A stretch of DNA of 64,000 nt from Sphingosinithalassobacter tenebrarum (GCF_011057975.1 NZ_CP049109.1:1519001-1583000); one strand, 5' to 3'; numbered from the stretch's first letter, positions 8,844 to 17,995 are shown. Numbers and translations are program-made. Notes: generated by a model not told the origin, from the letters alone.

Positions 8844-9580
8844 CGGCGCGGCTCCCCGGGCGCGTTGCGGCGCCCGAGTTCGAAGGCGAGCGCGGCCGCC
8901 GCGATCACCGTCACGGCAATCGCCAGCCCGGCCCAGTCGCCGGGCGCCTCACCGGTGGCGCGCCCGAGCAGGAAACCGAACACCAGCGTGCCGAGGATCG
9001 CGAGGATCCAGCCGACCGGCAGGCTCTGCGTCGTCGGCGCCGGGATGGGCGGGCTCGGCGGACGGGTTTCGTGATTGACGATGTCCCCGGTGCTTTCGGG
9101 TGCCGGGGCGGGGGAGGGAGCGGCTTCCTCCTGCGGCACGCCTTCCTCCAGCACCGCACCGAATTTCTTGAAGAACTGCCCCGCCAGCCGCTTCGCCGTC
9201 GCGTCGATCAACGCGCCGCCGACCTGCGCCAGCCGACCGCCGACCTGCGCGTCGACATCATAGGCAAGGAGCGTCCCGCCATCGGCTTCGTCGAGCCGCA
9301 CCTTGGCGCCGCCCTTGGCAAAGCCCGCGCCGCCGCCCTGGCCCTCGCCGGTGATGGTGCAGCTTTTGGGCGGGTCGAGGTCCGAAAGCGCGATTTTGCC
9401 GTCGAATTTCGCGCCGATCGGACCGATCCTGATCGCCACCGTCGCTTTGTACTCGGTGTCCGACAGCTTCTCGACCGACTGACAGCCGGGAATGCATGCT
9501 TTCAATATCGCCGGGTCGTTAAGTGCCTCCCAAACCCGCTCGCGAGGCGCGGAAATCCGCTGTTCCCCCGTCATCTGCAT
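8840..9580 (-). CDS. CoxG-like SRPBCC protein with C-terminal membrane anchor
   Basis: 246 residues. The N-terminal 150 form a CoxG domain (MTGEQRISAPRERVWEALNDP, then LKACIPGCQSVEKLSD and VDAQVGGRLAQVGGALIDATAKRLAGQFF), known in CO dehydrogenases to recruit the enzyme to the membrane. A Pro-rich linker leads to two hydrophobic segments (LPVGWILAILGTLVFGFLLG and a second near residue 220), so here the protein carries its own anchor. First gene of the operon; its ATG faces the PQQ dehydrogenase gene across a 160-base gap that should hold both promoters. Confidence 0.88.
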   Translation of the reverse strand: MQMTGEQRISAPRERVWEALNDPAILKACIPGCQSVEKLSDTEYKATVAIRIGPIGAKFDGKIALSDLDPPKSCTITGEGQGGGAGFAKGGAKVRLDEADGGTLLAYDVDAQVGGRLAQVGGALIDATAKRLAGQFFKKFGAVLEEGVPQEEAAPSPAPAPESTGDIVNHETRPPSPPIPAPTTQSLPVGWILAILGTLVFGFLLGRATGEAPGDWAGLAIAVTVIAAAALAFELGRRNAPGEPRR

Positions 9581-9740
9581 ATTGTTTCCCTCACCCGGTT
9601 ATGAGACACAGTGGCTTATATTTCGCTTGGCTACACCGTTTGCCGAGCTTAGGGCAACAGCCCGAAACAGGATAATCCGGGCGGTCGGGAAGCATCGCCC
9701 GGTCGGTGCTTGCCACCGGAACAGGAGTGGGGAGGGGAGT

Positions 9741-12173
9741 ATGGTTTCGCTGCGCCGCGTTCGCGACGGGCTGACGCGCCTTGGAGGCATCGCGCTGATC
9801 GCATCGGCCGCGCTGGCACTTGGCAGCTGCGGCGGGGCAAGCGCACCGCCCGAACCGACGGCGATGGGCGATGCCGACAATTGGCCCGTCTGGGGCCGCA
9901 CCGACGGCGAGCAGCATTACAGCCCGCTCGACCAGATCGACACCAAGTCGGTCGATCGGCTGAAGCTCGCCTGGCATGTCGATCTCGACCCCGAAAACAC
10001 GCTGACCGAGCCGGTCGCCGCCGACGGCAAGCTGTTCGTCACGACCGGCCATAGCCATATCCGCGCGTTCGACGCGACCAACGGCGAATTGCTGTGGGAC
10101 TGGGATTCGAAGACGCGCGAACAGTCGGGCATCGAGCTGCGCATGGGCTGGGGGCCCAAGGGCATCGCCTACTGGAACAACCGCGTCTTCGTCGCGACGC
10201 AGGACGGGCGGATCGTCGCACTCGATGCCGAGAGCGGCAACCCGATCTGGACCAAGCGCGACTTCCCCGAAGGCGAGATGCGCTACATCAACGGCCCGCC
10301 GCGCATTTTCGACGGCAAGCTGATCATCGGTCATGGCGGCGCCGACGTCAGCGCGATCCGCGGCTATGCCTCCGCCTATGACGCGATGACCGGCGAGCGC
10401 GTGTGGCGTTTCTACACCGTCCCGGGCAGCCCGGAGGAGAATAAGGGCGATCCCGCGCAGGAAATGGCGGCGAAGACGTGGAATGGCGAATGGTGGAAGC
10501 TCGGCGGCGGCGGTACTGCGTGGAACGCCTTTACCTATGATCCCGAAACCGATCTGATCTATATCGGCGTCGGCAACGGCTTTCCCTATAACCAGGCGCT
10601 GCGCAGTCCGGGCGGCGGCGACAATCTCTTCCTTGCCTCGATCGTGGCGGTGAAGGCCGATACCGGCGAATATGTCTGGCACTATCAGGTCTGCCCCGGC
10701 GAGCAGTGGGACTGCACCGCGACGCAGGACATGACGCTCGCGACGCTCGAAATCGACGGTGAAGAGCGCAAGGTCATCATGCAGGCGCCGAAGAACGGCT
10801 TCTTCTATGTGCTCGACCGCGCGACCGGCGAATATATCTCGGCCGAAAAGATCGCCAAGGTGACCTGGGCCGAGCGGATCGACGAGAATGGCCGCCCGGT
10901 CGAAAATCCGGGCATCCGCTATCACGGCAAGCCGGGGATGTTCGAACTGTGGCCCGGGCTGCGCGGCGCGCATAGCTGGCTGCCGCAAAGCTACAGCCCG
11001 CGCACCGGGCTGGTCTATATTCCGGTGATCGAGGGAGGATCGCTGATCGGCGACGAAAATGTGCCGATGACGACGCCGACCGGGCTGGGCGATTTCAAGG
11101 TCAATGCCGTGCCCGATCCCGATCTGGAGGATGGCCGCGCCAGCTATCTCAAGGCATGGGATCCGGTGACGCAGACCGAGGCGTGGCGCGTCAAGCTGCC
11201 CGGCAACTGGCCGGGCGGGACGATGGCGACTGCGGGCGACCTGGTCTTCCAGGGGCGGATCGACGGCCAGTTCGTGGCCTATGACGCGAAGACCGGCGAG
11301 CAGCTCTGGAGCTTCGCCACCCAGTCGCCGGTGGTGGCGCCGCCGATCACCTATCGCGTGAACGGCAAGCAATATGTGACGGTGATCACCGGCAGCGGCG
11401 CATCGGGGGGCGGCATCCTTTCCACCGGTCTCGCCAATTACCGCACCGACTATCGCATGCCGCGCCGCATCCTCACCTTCGCGCTCGACGGCGAGGACAG
11501 CGTGCCCGACTTCGAACCGGCGCCGCTCGAGCCGGTCGCGGACCCGGACTATGCGCCTGACCCCGATCTCGCCGCGCAAGGCGCGGTTGCCTACGGGATG
11601 AAGGGCTGCATCGCCTGTCACGGCTGGAACGCTGTCGGCGGCGGCAGCGCGCCCGATCTACGCCAGTCGCCTTATATCACCGACGCCGATGCCTTTGCCG
11701 CGGTGGTGCAGGAGGGTGCGCTGCTGAGCAGCGGGATGCCGGGCTTTCCCGAGCTGACCGATGGCGAGGTTGCCGCGATCCGCCAGTTCCTGCGTGCCCG
11801 CGCGCAACAGATGCCGGCCGAGCTGGCCGCGGCGCGCGAAGCGGCGAAGGAGGAGGCAAGGAGGGGCAACGGCTCCTTCGCCGGCAGTTGGGACCTGTCG
11901 ATCGACTCTCCGGTGGGCGAGCAGAAGGCGGTGGCAAATCTGAGTGTCGACGGCAATCGCATCACCGGGACTGTGGCGGCGTCGCAAGGATCGCTCGATG
12001 TCTCTGGCACCGTCGAAAACGGGCGAGCCAAGTTCTCGGGCAAGAGCAATGTGCCCTTCCCGATGACCATCGAATATGACCTGGTGGTCGATGGGGACAG
12101 CCTGTCGGGCAAATCGAAAAGCGGGCCCTTCGGCACTTTCCCGGTGTCAGGCACGCGCAAGGAAGAGGAATGA
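9741..12173 (+). CDS. PQQ-dependent quinohemoprotein alcohol dehydrogenase lipoprotein with an extra C-terminal domain
   Basis: Periplasmic quinoprotein of 810 residues. The signal ends in a lipobox (LALGSC, Cys30). The eight-bladed propeller shows repeated tryptophan-docking motifs (NGELLWDWD, ESGNPIWTKR, TGEYVWHYQ, TGEQLWSF) and the WHYQVCPGEQWDC segment holding the presumed catalytic Asp. A cytochrome c domain follows with CIACH (Cys623, Cys626, His627). Residues 711-810 are additional: SFAGSWDLSIDSPVGEQ onward to GPFGTFPVSGTR, a domain not usual in this family and homologous to the next gene. Start chosen at ATG 9741 after GGGGAGGGGAG. It faces the molybdenum hydroxylase operon and may share electron acceptors with it. 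Confidence 0.92.
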   Translation: MVSLRRVRDGLTRLGGIALIASAALALGSCGGASAPPEPTAMGDADNWPVWGRTDGEQHYSPLDQIDTKSVDRLKLAWHVDLDPENTLTEPVAADGKLFVTTGHSHIRAFDATNGELLWDWDSKTREQSGIELRMGWGPKGIAYWNNRVFVATQDGRIVALDAESGNPIWTKRDFPEGEMRYINGPPRIFDGKLIIGHGGADVSAIRGYASAYDAMTGERVWRFYTVPGSPEENKGDPAQEMAAKTWNGEWWKLGGGGTAWNAFTYDPETDLIYIGVGNGFPYNQALRSPGGGDNLFLASIVAVKADTGEYVWHYQVCPGEQWDCTATQDMTLATLEIDGEERKVIMQAPKNGFFYVLDRATGEYISAEKIAKVTWAERIDENGRPVENPGIRYHGKPGMFELWPGLRGAHSWLPQSYSPRTGLVYIPVIEGGSLIGDENVPMTTPTGLGDFKVNAVPDPDLEDGRASYLKAWDPVTQTEAWRVKLPGNWPGGTMATAGDLVFQGRIDGQFVAYDAKTGEQLWSFATQSPVVAPPITYRVNGKQYVTVITGSGASGGGILSTGLANYRTDYRMPRRILTFALDGEDSVPDFEPAPLEPVADPDYAPDPDLAAQGAVAYGMKGCIACHGWNAVGGGSAPDLRQSPYITDADAFAAVVQEGALLSSGMPGFPELTDGEVAAIRQFLRARAQQMPAELAAAREAAKEEARRGNGSFAGSWDLSIDSPVGEQKAVANLSVDGNRITGTVAASQGSLDVSGTVENGRAKFSGKSNVPFPMTIEYDLVVDGDSLSGKSKSGPFGTFPVSGTRKEEE

Positions 12174-12177
12174 GGGT

Positions 12178-12477
12178 ATGAGTTTCGAAGGCACCTGGGA
12201 AATCGTGATCAACGCGCCTGTCGGCAAGCAGACCGCGACGGCCGAATTCAGCGTGGCGGGCGATGCGTTGAAGGGGACGCTGTCGGCCTCGCAGGGTGCG
12301 ATGGAAGTCGAGGGCACTGTCGATGGCGATCACGCCCGGTTCAAGGGCAAGTCCAAGATCCCGTTCCCGATGACGCTCGAATATGACGTGGCGCTCGACG
12401 AAACCGGCGACAGCTTCTCGGGCAAGTGCAAGAGCGGACCGTTCGGGACGTTTCCGATGACGGGAACGCGGCGCTAG
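12178..12477 (+). CDS. Stand-alone copy of the dehydrogenase C-terminal domain
   Basis: 99 residues, MSFEGTWEIVINAPVGKQ to GPFGTFPMTGTRR. It aligns end to end with residues about 711-806 of the preceding protein with a single 2-residue gap and somewhat over half identical positions by eye, including the blocks ASQG, KFxGKS-like, PFPMTxEYD and KSGPFGTFP. Predominantly beta-strand pattern with alternating hydrophobics, probably a small barrel. No signal peptide, so unlike its fused relative it is expected to stay in the cytoplasm. Starts 4 bases after the dehydrogenase stop, so it is co-transcribed. Function unknown. Confidence 0.85.
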   Translation: MSFEGTWEIVINAPVGKQTATAEFSVAGDALKGTLSASQGAMEVEGTVDGDHARFKGKSKIPFPMTLEYDVALDETGDSFSGKCKSGPFGTFPMTGTRR

Positions 12478-12505
12478 GCGGCGTTGGCAGCCAAGTGTTT
12501 TCGTC

Positions 12506-12634
12506 ACCCTGAGCTCGTTTGGCCTTTATCCCCTTCGGGACACGTAGGCGGAAATTCTGTCCTCCCCTTGGCGGGGGACGATGAAACCGGGCTTTACATA
12601 TCCGAAGGGGATAAGTGCCAACTTGTTTCAGGGT
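12506..12634. repeat. Long imperfect inverted repeat between convergent genes
   Basis: Left arm 12506-12538 (ACCCTGA-N6-TTGGC-N2-TTATCCCCTTCGG) pairs with right arm 12602-12634 (CCGAAGGGGATAA-N2-GCCAA-N6-TCAGGGT); 25 of 33 positions are complementary. The interior holds a further short hairpin of C and G tracts. The ACCCTGA / TCAGGGT ends resemble a palindrome dispersed in sphingomonad genomes. It lies between two converging stops, so it could terminate both transcripts. No coding potential in 12478-12735. Confidence 0.7.
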
Positions 12635-12735
12635 CCACCGCGCCGCTGGCGAAGCCCGCGATTGTTGCACGGTGGATGCGGAGACGAGTCCAGCATGACG
12701 AGTTCACAGGCGATGTGAGCGCGACTTGCCGCCGG

Positions 12736-15000
12736 CTAGGCCACGATCCGCACCGGCACCGATTTCGACGCGGGCGTCTGCGCCAGCTTGTCGTGATGCG
12801 ACAGCGGGATCAGCGGATTGAGCTCGGGATAATAGCCCGCGACGCAACCGCGCGGCAGATCGAACGGGGTGACGGCCAGCCCGCCGACTTCGCGGTGAAT
12901 GCCGTCTTCCGCGTCGCTGACCAGGGACACCAGCTGCCCGGCGACCAGCCCGGCGGCCTCCATTTCGGCGGGGCTGATCAGCAGCACGTCGCGCGTACCC
13001 TCAATCCCGCGCAGCCGGTCCGAATAGCCATAGATCGTCGTGTTGAACTGATCGTTCGAACGGAGCGTCATCAGGCGATACCGGCCCGGCGCGTCGGCAA
13101 AGCCGCAGCTGTTCAGCCCTTCGGGCATCGTGATTTCCAGCTTGCCGCTGTCCGTTTTCCAGATCCGCTCGCGCGCGGCATTGCCCCGGAAAAAGCCGCC
13201 GGGCTGGTACATGCGCGTGTTGTAGTCGGCGAACATGTCGGGATAGGTCGCTTCGATCAGGTCGCGGACCTTGCCGTAGTCGGCGGTCCATTCGTCCCAT
13301 TTGATTTCGTCCTTGGGCGGCAGCGTCGCCTTGGCGATACCGGCGATGATCGCGATTTCGGATTTGAGGAACGCGCTCGCGGGCTTCGCCTTGCCGATCG
13401 AGGCATGGATCTGGCTCATGCTGTCTTCCATCGAAACGACCTGCGGCCCGCCCGCCTGAACATCGGCTTCGGACCGGACGAGGCAGGGGAGCAGCCAGGC
13501 GCTCTTGCCGTTGATCAGGTGGCTGCGGTTGAGCCGGGTCGCGATCTGAACGGTCAGCGCCATGTTCTGCCACGCCGCTTCCATCCGTTCGGTTTCGGGG
13601 ATGGCGCGCACGAAATTGCCGCCCAGGCCGATAAAGGCCTTCACCTTGCCCGAAATCATGCCTTCGCACGCTTCGACTGTCGCCAGCCCCGGTTGCGTCG
13701 GCGGATCGAAGTTGAAGATGCTCCGCAAGCGGTCGAGCGGCACCAGCTCGGGCTTTTCGGAAATGCCCACGGTGCGCTGGCCCTGCACGTTGCTGTGTCC
13801 GCGGACCGGCGACATGCCCGCGCCCTCGCGCCCGATATTGCCGCGCAGCGCGAGCAGATTGACGAACATGCCGATGGTTTCGAAGCCGCGGACATGCTGG
13901 GTAACGCCCATGCCATAGACGCCTATCACGCGATCGGCGTTGCAATAGACATCCGCCGCCTGTTTCAGATCGTGGCGCGACAGCCCGGTTTCGGCCTCGA
14001 TATCTTCCCAGCTGGTGGCTTCCACCTTTGCGCGGAATGCCTCGAATCCCGTGCAATGTTCTTCGAGAAACGCTGTGTCGAGCAGTGCGCCGTCCTTCTC
14101 GGCGATCACATATTTGCAGATGCCCATCATTACGGCGATGTCGCTGCCGGGCCGTGGCTGAAAATAGAGTTCCGATATCCGCGTCTTGCCGCCGGCCAGC
14201 ATTTCCATCGGGCTTTGCGGATTGCGGAATTCGATCAGCCCCTTTTCGCGGATCGGATTGAAGGTGACGATCCGGCAGCCGCGCTTTGCTGCCTGGCGCA
14301 GCGGATGGAGGAGACGCGGGCTGTTGGTCCCCGGATTTTGACCGAAGAAGAAGATCGCGTCGCATTTGGTGAAATCGTCGAGCGAGCACGTGCCGACCGC
14401 CGAGCCGGTGACTTTCTTAAGTCCCACCGACGTGGTTTCGTGGCACATGTTCGAGCTGTCGGCGAGATTGTTGTGGCCGTAGAGCCGGGCGAACAGCGCG
14501 TAGAGATAGCTGGTTTCGAGGCTGGCCCGCCCAGAGGCATAGAAGATCGTCGATTGCGGATCGAGCGCCTGCAACGCCTTGCCGATCTGCGCGAACGCCT
14601 CTTCCCAGCCGACGGGGACATATTTGTCGCTTGCGGCATCGTAGCGCATCGGGTGCGTCAGTCGCCCGGCCTGCTCCAGATCATGGTCGCTCCACTCACG
14701 CAGTTCGGTGACGCTGTGGTTGGCGAAGAATTCGGGCGTGCAGCGCCGGCTGGTCAGATCCCACAGAGTCGCCTTGGCGCCGTTTTCGCAGAATTCGACG
14801 ATGTGCGTGTCGGCGGGGCGGGTCCAGGCGCAGGAGGTGCACATGACGCCGCCCGGCTTGTTCAATCGCCGCAGCGTGTCGAGCGCATCGGAGGAGGGGC
14901 GTTCCTGGCGCGCGATGCTGGCAATACCGCGCATCGACCCCCAGCCGCCGACCGGGCTGTCATAGCCGGCCGTCTCCCGTCGCTTATCCCGATCACGCAC
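12736..15000 (-). CDS. ydeP: FdhF/YdeP-family molybdopterin oxidoreductase
   Basis: 754 residues, close to the length of E. coli YdeP, of the formate-dehydrogenase-like family without the other subunits. GVMCTSCAWTRP near residue 55 is the reduced iron-sulphur motif typical of YdeP. SNMCHETTS near residue 185 supplies the candidate molybdenum-ligand region, followed by FFFGQNPGTNSPR and GHSNVQGQRTVG, both molybdopterin-guanine-dinucleotide contacts. The C-terminal dinucleotide-binding domain begins near LMTLRSNDQFNTT. GTG start at 15000 with GAGG 7 bases upstream. YdeP contributes to acid resistance in E. coli; the reaction is not established. Divergent from an ArsR gene, which may control it. 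Confidence 0.88.
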   Translation of the reverse strand: MRDRDKRRETAGYDSPVGGWGSMRGIASIARQERPSSDALDTLRRLNKPGGVMCTSCAWTRPADTHIVEFCENGAKATLWDLTSRRCTPEFFANHSVTELREWSDHDLEQAGRLTHPMRYDAASDKYVPVGWEEAFAQIGKALQALDPQSTIFYASGRASLETSYLYALFARLYGHNNLADSSNMCHETTSVGLKKVTGSAVGTCSLDDFTKCDAIFFFGQNPGTNSPRLLHPLRQAAKRGCRIVTFNPIREKGLIEFRNPQSPMEMLAGGKTRISELYFQPRPGSDIAVMMGICKYVIAEKDGALLDTAFLEEHCTGFEAFRAKVEATSWEDIEAETGLSRHDLKQAADVYCNADRVIGVYGMGVTQHVRGFETIGMFVNLLALRGNIGREGAGMSPVRGHSNVQGQRTVGISEKPELVPLDRLRSIFNFDPPTQPGLATVEACEGMISGKVKAFIGLGGNFVRAIPETERMEAAWQNMALTVQIATRLNRSHLINGKSAWLLPCLVRSEADVQAGGPQVVSMEDSMSQIHASIGKAKPASAFLKSEIAIIAGIAKATLPPKDEIKWDEWTADYGKVRDLIEATYPDMFADYNTRMYQPGGFFRGNAARERIWKTDSGKLEITMPEGLNSCGFADAPGRYRLMTLRSNDQFNTTIYGYSDRLRGIEGTRDVLLISPAEMEAAGLVAGQLVSLVSDAEDGIHREVGGLAVTPFDLPRGCVAGYYPELNPLIPLSHHDKLAQTPASKSVPVRIVA

Positions 15001-15171
15001 AACTGCACCTCATCTCGATATATAACCTGGATCAATCGCCGCAATTTCGCGGACTAGCGTGGGTTTCGGCGAGGCAAAGCGCGCCGGATTTGTCACGGCA
15101 GAGAAATATCTTTCGTTTTCGGTAAGATAGCCTGTTGCCTGAATGCGATTCACCGAATAGCTCTGCCGCCC

Positions 15172-15465
15172 GTGACAGAAGAACTGCAATCCAATGTCGA
15201 CCGCGCGTCGGCTTTTCTGAAACTCATCTCGGGCCGCACGCGGCTCGTTCTTTTGTGTCTGCTGCGCGATGGCGAGCGTTCCGTAGGGGAACTCGCGGAA
15301 TTGAGCGGCGTGCGCGATACCGCCGTCTCGCAACAGCTCGCATTGTTGCGGCGCGACGGGATTGTCGCCGCCCGGCGCGCGGGGCAGACAATCTATTATT
15401 CGCTGGTCAGCGAGGATGCGATCGCGACGCTGAACCTGCTCGACCGGCTCTTCGGCTGCCCTTAG
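15172..15465 (+). CDS. ArsR-family winged-helix regulator
   Basis: 97 residues from a GTG start. The winged helix reads FLKLISGRTRLVLLCLL, SVGELAELSGVRDTAVSQQLALLRRDGIV and ARRAGQTIYYSL, the standard ArsR/SmtB layout. The metal-binding ELCVCDL motif of ArsR is replaced by SVGELAEL with no Cys, so sensing of metal through helix 3 is not supported; residues near the C-terminus include a single Cys (LFGCP). It is divergent from the ydeP gene over 171 bases, the most likely target. Confidence 0.85.
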   Translation: MTEELQSNVDRASAFLKLISGRTRLVLLCLLRDGERSVGELAELSGVRDTAVSQQLALLRRDGIVAARRAGQTIYYSLVSEDAIATLNLLDRLFGCP

Positions 15466-15476
15466 GTCGCGGCGCT

Positions 15477-16403
15477 TCATTCCACTTGCGCCAGCAGGCG
15501 TTCGAAATCGTTGCGATGTACCAGCTCGGTCGCCGGTGTCAGCAGCGCGGCGGCGCCTGCCGCCATACCGTGGCGGAATGCCTCCTCGACCGGCAGGCCG
15601 TGGGCCAGCGCCAGCGTGATCGCGGCCACCATCGAATCGCCGGCGCCGACCGCGCTGAAGACTTCCACCTTCGGCGCGCGATAGCGGCGGCTCTCCTTCT
15701 CGGTTACGAGCATCGCTCCGTCAGCGCCCAGTGACAGCGCAACCGTGGTCGCGAAGCCGCGCGCGATCAATTCGCGGCAGCCGTCGATCCATGCCGTTTC
15801 ATCCGGCAGTTCGCGGCCCAGCAGATCCTCCATCTCGCGCTGGCTGGGCTTGACCAGCCAGGCATCGCAACCCTCCGAGGCGGCCAGCGCCGCGCCCGAG
15901 GTATCGAGGATCATCCGTGCGCCGATGCGGCGGCACAGCGCCCCGATGATGCAATAGAAATTGTCGCTTACTCCTGCGGGCAGGCTGCCGCTTGCGACGA
16001 TGTAGGCGGGTGGAGCGGGCTGGTTTTCCAGCGCCGCCACGATCGCCTGCCGCTCGGACGGTGTCAGTTCGGCACCGGGCAGTACGAAACGATACTGATC
16101 GCCGGTGGCCGCCTCGTCGACCGTGAAGCTCTCGCGTGTCGCGCCGGCGACGGGAACCGGCGCGATGGTCACTCCGATCGCGGTCAGCAGCTGCTTGAGC
16201 TTCTCGCCGGACGGGCCGCCCGCGGGGAACACCGCCGTGGCATCGCCGCCCAGCGCATGGATGACGCGCGCGACGTTGATTCCGCCGCCGCCCGGATCGA
16301 AGCGCGGGGTGGTACAACGCAGCTTGTGAGTCGGTCGTACGTGATCGGTCCCGGTCGTGACGTCGAGCGCGGGGTTCATGGTGAGCGTGACGATCGGCTG
16401 CAT
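15477..16403 (-). CDS. pfkB: 6-phosphofructokinase II (PfkB family sugar kinase)
   Basis: 308 residues, nearly the length of E. coli PfkB (309). It resembles that protein more than generic PfkB members: TLTMNPALDVTTGTD, KLRCTTPRFDPGGGGINVAR, ATAVFPAGGPSGEKL, DQYRFVLPGAELTP, VKPSQREM and the signature SAVGAGDSMVAAITLALA with the catalytic Asp. It phosphorylates fructose 6-phosphate in glycolysis, although some close relatives prefer fructose 1-phosphate or tagatose 6-phosphate. Followed after 13 bases by the convergent ArsR stop. Confidence 0.88.
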   Translation of the reverse strand: MQPIVTLTMNPALDVTTGTDHVRPTHKLRCTTPRFDPGGGGINVARVIHALGGDATAVFPAGGPSGEKLKQLLTAIGVTIAPVPVAGATRESFTVDEAATGDQYRFVLPGAELTPSERQAIVAALENQPAPPAYIVASGSLPAGVSDNFYCIIGALCRRIGARMILDTSGAALAASEGCDAWLVKPSQREMEDLLGRELPDETAWIDGCRELIARGFATTVALSLGADGAMLVTEKESRRYRAPKVEVFSAVGAGDSMVAAITLALAHGLPVEEAFRHGMAAGAAALLTPATELVHRNDFERLLAQVE

Positions 16404-16444
16404 GGTGCAGGAGCTAAGGGGCGGTAGCCCGTGGGGTCAAGCGA

Positions 16445-17995
16445 TCATCGCCTGCGCCGCTCGAGGAATGCGCGCGCCGCCTGTGCTACGATATCGAGCG
16501 GTCGGTTGGCACGCAGCCGCAGCCAGCTTCCCAGATCGCCCACCGATTTGCGCGATTGATCGCGCGCGACTGTGGGTCCGGCGTCGGAGGCGTCGCCGCT
16601 GCGCACCGAAACGCGCGCGATGCGTTCCTGTTCGGGTGCTTCCAGCCAGATGCCGTGAAAGGGCACGCGATCGCGCTCGGCAATCATCTGCGCGACCTCG
16701 CGTTCGCTGCGGCTGGAAAAGACCGCGTCGAGAATCACGCTGGAGCCGCAGCGCAGATGGTCCTCGGCCGATTCGAACAAGGCTTCGTAGGTGTGATCGG
16801 ACGCGGCGGCGGTATAGCTTTCGGGGGGCAGCCGGGTTTCGGGCGACACGCCGGCCAGCCGCTTGCGGAACACGTCGCTGCGCAGCACCCGCGCGCCGGG
16901 CGCCCGGCCGATCCAGGCGCCGATCAGCCGCGCGACCGAGGATTTGCCGGTCCCGGAAAGGCCGCCCACGGCCACCAGCCGCGGTGCCGCGGGCGCGAGT
17001 AGATCGGCGGCGAGGCGACAATAGTCGCGTGCTTCGGCAATCTTTGTCTCTTCTCCGGTCGATCGCGCCGCGGCGGCGGCCACATGGCCGCGAATTGCCG
17101 CCCGGATCGACAGGAAAAGCGGCAGCAGGCTGTATCCGCCGGCTCCCTGCGGGCTGACGTCCAGATAGCGGTTGGCGACGATGTTCGCATCGATCCGCTG
17201 GCCGCGATGCCACAGGTCCATCAGCAGGAACGCCAGATCGTAGAGGACGTCGACCGTAGCGAGCTCGGCATCGAATTCGAGGCAATCGAACAGCACCGGC
17301 GCGCCATCGATCAGCGCGATGTTGCGCAGATGCAGGTCGCCATGTCCGTGCCGGATGCGTCCGGCGCGCGCCCGGGCATCGAGCCGGGCGGCACAGCGGT
17401 CCAGCTCCGCGCGCTGCAGCGTGTCGAGCGCCTGCGCCTGCTCGGCCGGAATGACATCCGCCACATCGGCGAAGCTGCGCCGGTTGCCGTCGAGGATCGC
17501 CGCGATGCGCGCCGCGCCATCACCGCCGGAATAGCGTTCGGCTTCGGCATGGAGCGCGACGATCCGATCGGCGAGCGCTGTCAGCAGCGGTGGTTCGAGT
17601 CCCTTGCGGGCGGCGATGTCGTCGAGCAGCGCATCATCGGGGAAGCGCCGCATTTCCAGCAGCCATTCGACCGGCTCGCCTTCGCCGCCCAGCGCCAGTG
17701 CGCCGTCGGAGCCGCGTGTGACCGGGGCCATGCCGAGATAGAGCTCCGGCGCGGTACGGCGGTTGAGCCGCAATTCGGCTTCCAGTGCCTCGCGGCGGCG
17801 ATCGCGCGTTGAGAAATCCAGATAGGCGTAGTGCGCTGCGCGCTTCATCTTCCACGCGCGATCGCGCGTCAGCAGCACATGCGCGCCGTGCGTATCGATG
17901 CGGCGTTCGACCGGGCCCAGCGGTTCGCCGCCTTCCAGAAAGGCAAGCAGTTCCGCCTGCGGATCGGCATGTTCCTGCGCCTTCGGCGCTGCCAT
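16445..17995 (-). CDS. Aminoglycoside-phosphotransferase-like / P-loop ATPase fusion
   Basis: About 516 residues in two parts. The N-terminal half is a kinase fold with the Brenner loop HGDLHLRNIALIDG and FDCLEFDAELATVDVLYDLAFL. The C-terminal half is a P-loop kinase: VGGLSGTGKSSVARLIG (Walker A), then VILDAVFSSRSERE and IARVSVRSGDASDAG. This pairing is a known conserved two-domain family in proteobacteria whose substrate is not known; it should not be read as an antibiotic resistance gene. ATG 17995 was preferred to 18007 because GGAG lies 7 bases upstream of it. Confidence 0.85.
   Translation of the reverse strand: MAAPKAQEHADPQAELLAFLEGGEPLGPVERRIDTHGAHVLLTRDRAWKMKRAAHYAYLDFSTRDRRREALEAELRLNRRTAPELYLGMAPVTRGSDGALALGGEGEPVEWLLEMRRFPDDALLDDIAARKGLEPPLLTALADRIVALHAEAERYSGGDGAARIAAILDGNRRSFADVADVIPAEQAQALDTLQRAELDRCAARLDARARAGRIRHGHGDLHLRNIALIDGAPVLFDCLEFDAELATVDVLYDLAFLLMDLWHRGQRIDANIVANRYLDVSPQGAGGYSLLPLFLSIRAAIRGHVAAAAARSTGEETKIAEARDYCRLAADLLAPAAPRLVAVGGLSGTGKSSVARLIGAWIGRAPGARVLRSDVFRKRLAGVSPETRLPPESYTAAASDHTYEALFESAEDHLRCGSSVILDAVFSSRSEREVAQMIAERDRVPFHGIWLEAPEQERIARVSVRSGDASDAGPTVARDQSRKSVGDLGSWLRLRANRPLDIVAQAARAFLERRRR

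Noticed and set aside
5195..9580. True carbon monoxide dehydrogenase (coxMSL)
   Set aside because: The active-site loop lacks the catalytic Cys of AYRCSFR, and the operon lacks coxDEF maturation genes.
12484..15057. 857-residue plus-strand open frame opposite the YdeP-like gene
   Set aside because: It is a high-GC shadow: the minus strand encodes a full-length recognisable enzyme, and the antisense product is rich in Arg/His/Asp with no family features. The same applies to the long antisense frames at 5183-7552, 9591-11621, 48858-51896 and 57008-59581.
15172..15465. Arsenic or metal resistance gene set around the ArsR regulator
   Set aside because: The metal-binding CVC motif is absent and no arsenate reductase or efflux gene is adjacent.
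16445..17995. Aminoglycoside resistance kinase
   Set aside because: The phosphotransferase-like half is fused to a P-loop kinase as in a widespread housekeeping-type family of unknown substrate; nothing indicates resistance.
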